The notes under the pieces were generated by a model. That model was not told the DNA's origin. It did no database searches and saw nothing but the letters and a program-made list of their open reading frames with translations. DNA of 64,000 nucleotides from Dryocosmus kuriphilus (taxonomy: Eukaryota; Arthropoda; Insecta; Hymenoptera; Cynipidae), in assembly GCA_038277395.1 (NCBI GenBank), contig CM076194.1, positions 135,503,230-135,567,229 of the forward strand. Reading direction: 5' to 3'. Made by a program: the position numbers and the translations under genes. This document shows, piece after piece, positions 61,265-64,000 of the stretch. Positions within the stretch are counted from its first letter, which is position 1. Every line of letters starts with the position of its first letter.

Positions 61265-61880
61265 AGTAGTTATGCATTTAAAATTATATTTCATAAACAA
61301 GTACTTATTGCACTTAAAAAGTACTTTAAATTTAACTTATTAAAAGAACTGTACATTATAGAGTAATAGAAAAACCCATTTCATACTTAGTGCTTTGCTG
61401 AGTCAAATTTTTTAAATTTCGTTTACTGTAAATAATTCTGATATCTAATTGGACACATAGCCTTTTCAAAATCGTTTTTATATTTAGTGAGGAGGAGTGA
61501 AGGAGGAGTGTGAGGAGGAGGCTGTAATTAAATAAAATACTCAAAATTTTGCGCTCAACGGTTACAAGCCTTAGACCATCAGTTAGAAACTTTAAAACTT
61601 ATAATCACCAAAATGAGTGTGGGTGAAAGAAATTAGGTAGTACATATTACATTTCTTAAACAAGTACTTACTACACATAAGACCTCTTACATTTTATAAT
61701 AACCAAACTGAGTTCGGGTAAAAGAAATGAAGATGTAGATATAAATTTAAAAATTATATTTCATAAACACATATTTACAATGTTTAAAGATCACTTAGAA
61801 TTTAACATATTAAAAACTATAATAGCATAGAGTAATAGAAAATCCTGTTGCATACTTAGTACCACATTGGGTCTATTTGA
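61265..61880 (+). repeat. Direct duplication of ~480 bp between decayed gene units
   Basis: 61265-61400 (AATTATATTTCATAAACAAG, AGAGTAATAGAAAA, CATACTTAGTGC) matches 61745-61880, and the GAGGAGG module with CTCAAAATTTTGC and AAGCCTTAGAC occurs in both (61098 and 61489). Confidence 0.8.
61489..61535 (-). promoter_or_regulatory. (CCT)n-TATA module, copy ii
   Basis: The minus strand reads a CCTCCTC tract then ACTAAATATAAAAAC. It is placed like the promoter upstream of the intact gene but no coding sequence remains behind it. Confidence 0.35.
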
Positions 61881-61984
61881 TTATTTTTTTATGAATTAGT
61901 GAGATAAAACTTGTAATCACATATACTACATGTGTTAATTCTACTATTGGAAATAATAAACTAGCTTTTAAGCTATTAAAATCA

Positions 61985-62125
61985 GCTACTAAAAAATTAT
62001 TTAATAATTCTATCCTCTCTTATTTCATTAATGATTGAAATTATTTCAATGCATTATTTCTGTTACCATCTGCTTGAGATTGTTAAAGGAACCGAAATCG
62101 ATCTACTAAATAAGTCAGCTACATA
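61985..62125 (-). pseudogene. 3' remnant of a second copy of the zinc-finger/acidic protein gene
   Basis: This stretch matches 62955-63065, the 3' end of the intact gene, including TTCATTAATGATTGAAATTA and the block coding for the end of the protein (ELREAGIIK). Substitutions and indels have destroyed the frame. It lies about 0.98 kb from the intact gene's 3' end, with a promoter-like module at 62594-62650 behind it, so it is a tandem duplicate that has lost most of its body. Confidence 0.75.
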
Positions 62126-62593
62126 AACTTTATAATCCTCTGTAAGAAACATTGAAATAATCTTTAACACAACAGAGTAATATACTAAAAATCCAATTCA
62201 CTTAGCTGAAACACAGCAATAATAGCATTCTTAGTGAAGTATTGATGATATTAAAATATGCTATTATCAATGGAAAAAGCATATGTTTCTTCAACCAATA
62301 TTGAACTCTAGTTAAAACAAATCTACTTCAAGAGATAACAAGGTAAACTAAATTAATAATGAATAGAGTGCACCACCATCAACCAAGTTGCTTTTCTTGT
62401 ATAGTTATAAGCACGTTTCTTTTGTATTTTTTACTAGATGTGAGCTTTGTCTTCTAAATAGATTTCTAATATTGATTCCTGTACTAATTAGATGAAATGG
62501 TTGATTTCTTGTATACTGGTATAAGGAATTTTTTCAATGATATTAACACTGAAATTGACCTTAATTAACTATTAAAAATATGTGACGAAGATA

Positions 62594-62650
62594 TGGAGGA
62601 GTATGAGGAGGAGGTGGAGGAGGAGGAGGAGAAGGAGGAGGAGGGTAATG
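62594..62650 (-). promoter_or_regulatory. (CCT)n module, copy iii
   Basis: A GAGGAGG-rich tract (plus strand) sits at the position expected for the promoter of the decayed duplicate at 61985-62125. The TATA part is degenerate. Confidence 0.35.
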
Positions 62651-62968
62651 TAATTATGTAGTTAAAACAAGTAATCACTGAAAAATGTTGTATTCAATTA
62701 TTACACATCTTAAATCATATGTTAGAAGCTTCAAAAGATGTGATGAGCCACTCCTGCACTTAAAAACTAAAATAAATCAAGTGGGAGATTTAAAGAAGAA
62801 ATACACATATATGTTGAAAATTAGATTTATTTAACTTACTGCATTACAGTAAATTCTTAGATATAATTACAGGAAATTGTGAATCCAATAATTCCAATGT
62901 TAGTTCAATTATTAGGAATATTGAACCAACAGTTGCTAAAGTGTTTACATCATTTAATAAAAGTATTA

Positions 62969-63640
62969 TCATTTAATAATACCAGCCTCTCTTAATTCAT
63001 TAATGATTGAAATTATTTCGAGCAACTTATTTCTGCTTCCAGTTGATTGGGATTGTAAAAGTTGGCGCATTCGATCTACCAAATCATTCGGATCTTCCCA
63101 GTATTCTGAAAATCTTTCTTCTATTTCATATTCAGAGGAAATGTCACTTTCATCATCATCATCATCATTAATATCACCCTCATCCTCATCTTCATTATTT
63201 CCATCATCAGCAGCAACATTATTGATTGTCATGGATGGTAAATCATCATGTTGACCAAAATCTTCTCCTTCACCTTCATCTTCTGATTCTATTTTTCGCT
63301 TCTTAACATATGATTCCAATGCAGGTTTAACCCTCTGAGTAATGTCCACAAGTTTCTTTAATGGAGAAGAATATAGTTTGATTTCTTCTTGAATAGCTGG
63401 ATCATCATTAGGTTTAAAATTTTTCTGCTTTCCATGAGTTGTGTCACTAGTCTTTCTATTATGTTTATTGCTGTTTTGAATTATTCTTATAGCTTCAGGC
63501 GCCTTTGCAACTTGGCGAAAGCCTCTCTCATCATCATCATCATACACACGATTCTTTGCTGTGCAAGAGTATTTTGCATGTCTTTTTAAATTATCGTGTC
63601 GTGAATAAACTCTTGAGCAATTTGGACATGTGGAAGCCAT
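62969..63640 (-). CDS. C2H2 zinc-finger/acidic protein, possibly Maverick-associated
   Basis: An intact 223-codon frame runs from ATG 63640 to TGA 62969. Residues 1-30 carry one C2H2-type finger (CPNC ... HDNLKRH, with a second Cys/His beyond: C-x2-C-x12-H-x4-C or H), then a basic region. The middle (about residues 115-175) is very acidic (runs of Asp/Glu), and the C-terminus is a compact helical tail (LVDRMRQLLQSQSTGSRNKL then LEIISIINELREAGIIK). From memory, tails of the form ...NEIxxIIEELREAGII occur in uncharacterised proteins of insect Maverick elements; this needs a search. It has its own TATA/Inr promoter and no intron. A DNA-binding or nuclear role is plausible from the finger, but no function is known. 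Confidence 0.8.
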   Translation of the reverse strand: MASTCPNCSRVYSRHDNLKRHAKYSCTAKNRVYDDDDERGFRQVAKAPEAIRIIQNSNKHNRKTSDTTHGKQKNFKPNDDPAIQEEIKLYSSPLKKLVDITQRVKPALESYVKKRKIESEDEGEGEDFGQHDDLPSMTINNVAADDGNNEDEDEGDINDDDDDESDISSEYEIEERFSEYWEDPNDLVDRMRQLLQSQSTGSRNKLLEIISIINELREAGIIK

Positions 63641-63659
63641 TTTGTCACTGCCACAACAC

Positions 63660-63695
63660 GAATGACAGTTCGGTCACTAGTGCTGAGTTTATATA
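63660..63695 (-). promoter_or_regulatory. TATA box and initiator of the zinc-finger/acidic gene
   Basis: On the minus strand, TATATAAA (63695-63688) is followed 32 bases later by the A of TCATTC (63665-63660), matching the arthropod initiator TCAKTY. The start codon is at 63640, giving a 5'UTR of about 23 bases. Confidence 0.65.
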
Positions 63696-63790
63696 TTGAG
63701 GAGGAGGAGGAGGAGGAGGAGGAGCAGAAGGGGTATGATGAGGAGGAAGGTTATGAGTAGGAGGATGAGGAGGAGGAGGGGGGAAGGGAG
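63696..63790 (+). repeat. (GAG)n/(GAGGAGG)n tract upstream of the gene
   Basis: An imperfect GAG/GGA repeat lies immediately upstream of the TATA box. The same kind of tract accompanies the three decayed modules at 61.1, 61.5 and 62.6 kb. Confidence 0.85.
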
Positions 63791-63878
63791 GATAAAAACA
63801 TAACCTCTAATATTGAATACCATTTTCCCTTTTGCCAGCTCTGAAAATGTTCCCTGAAATTTATTTTACCCTTTCCAG

Positions 63879-64000
63879 CTCATAAAACGGAGGAAGACAA
63901 GGTAGGTGAGGACCAGGAGCCTGCTCTCATTGTAACTCTACCTCAACGCCAGCAAGGCGGCTCGGAGGCATTATGCCTCTGGAGCACGAAGAAAAGATGG
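63879..64000 (+). CDS. Possible exon, open to the window edge
   Basis: A pyrimidine-rich tract ending CCAG (63875-63878) precedes a frame of 40 codons that stays open to the edge (HKTEEDKVGEDQEPALIVTL and on). Composition is less AT-rich than the neighbourhood. There is no ATG in view and I recognise no domain; it may be chance. Confidence 0.25.

Larger units (their letters stand above)
56946..64000 (+). mobile_element. Maverick/Polinton-like element, left end, open to the right
   Basis: It begins AGTAGTTATACAGGG and follows the same sequence order as the inverse end at 8536-9716, including GGTTCTGGACC, a (CT)n tract (57113-57156) and TTTGACAGCGCACGTG. Inside are a local duplication (57190-57330 and 57500-57650), ~985-bp tandem repeats, and from 60.8 kb a gene unit with decayed copies. 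The matching right TIR and the core Maverick genes would lie beyond 64000, if present. Confidence 0.6.

Noticed and set aside
1..64000. tRNA, rRNA and conserved ncRNA genes
   Set aside because: None could be recognised by eye on either strand; a covariance-model scan would be needed to exclude them.

Overview
The window reads as AT-rich arthropod, most probably insect, nuclear DNA, made almost entirely of transposable elements in several layers of nesting. The evidence is an errantivirus-type endogenous retrovirus, a DD34D mariner, a DD41D Tc1/mariner relative, a hAT element, an intron-containing P-type transposase with THAP domains, Maverick/Polinton-like termini and many TA- or TTAA-flanked MITEs. 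I found no convincing host gene, rRNA, tRNA or CRISPR array. Identifications rest on motifs read by eye; no database search was possible.

Left (1-9.7 kb): a minus-strand gypsy/errantivirus provirus (5' LTR 8334-8535, primer site, gag, protease, RT, RNase H, integrase, and the start of an env that runs off the edge). Its gag is split by a mariner with perfect 28-bp inverted repeats. Its pol is split by a 0.35-kb insertion carrying a histone-type 3' stem-loop. The provirus sits in one end of a Maverick-like element that finishes at 9716.

9.7-27.3 kb: unrecognised AT-rich DNA with one MITE, then a nest. A repeat here called family E (14.1-24.5 kb) is split by an 8.9-kb Maverick-like element (0.5-kb TIRs, 6-bp target duplication AATTAG). 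That element contains a foldback MITE and a decayed hAT transposon. A 2.2-kb foldback element (D) with a 42-bp minisatellite in both arms follows.

27.3-35.7 kb: a tandem array of about 1.12-kb units, each built from four ~156-bp modules plus a GTCGTT-rich spacer, ended by a cluster of short GC palindromes.

36.6-47.8 kb: two E copies head to head (one carrying a 1.9-kb solo LTR with 130-bp subrepeats, the other two MITEs), a 2.7-kb DD41D transposon, and a further E copy in reverse orientation.

48-56 kb: a P-element-like transposase gene on the minus strand with at least ten introns, two premature stops and a frameshift, plus extra THAP exon remnants and TTAA-flanked MITEs. 56.2-56.7 kb is another E fragment.

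56.9-64 kb: the left end of another Maverick-like element, with ~0.98-kb tandem repeats and an intact minus-strand gene for a C2H2 zinc-finger/acidic protein (62969-63640) with a TATA/initiator promoter. Decayed tandem copies of the same gene unit lie beside it.
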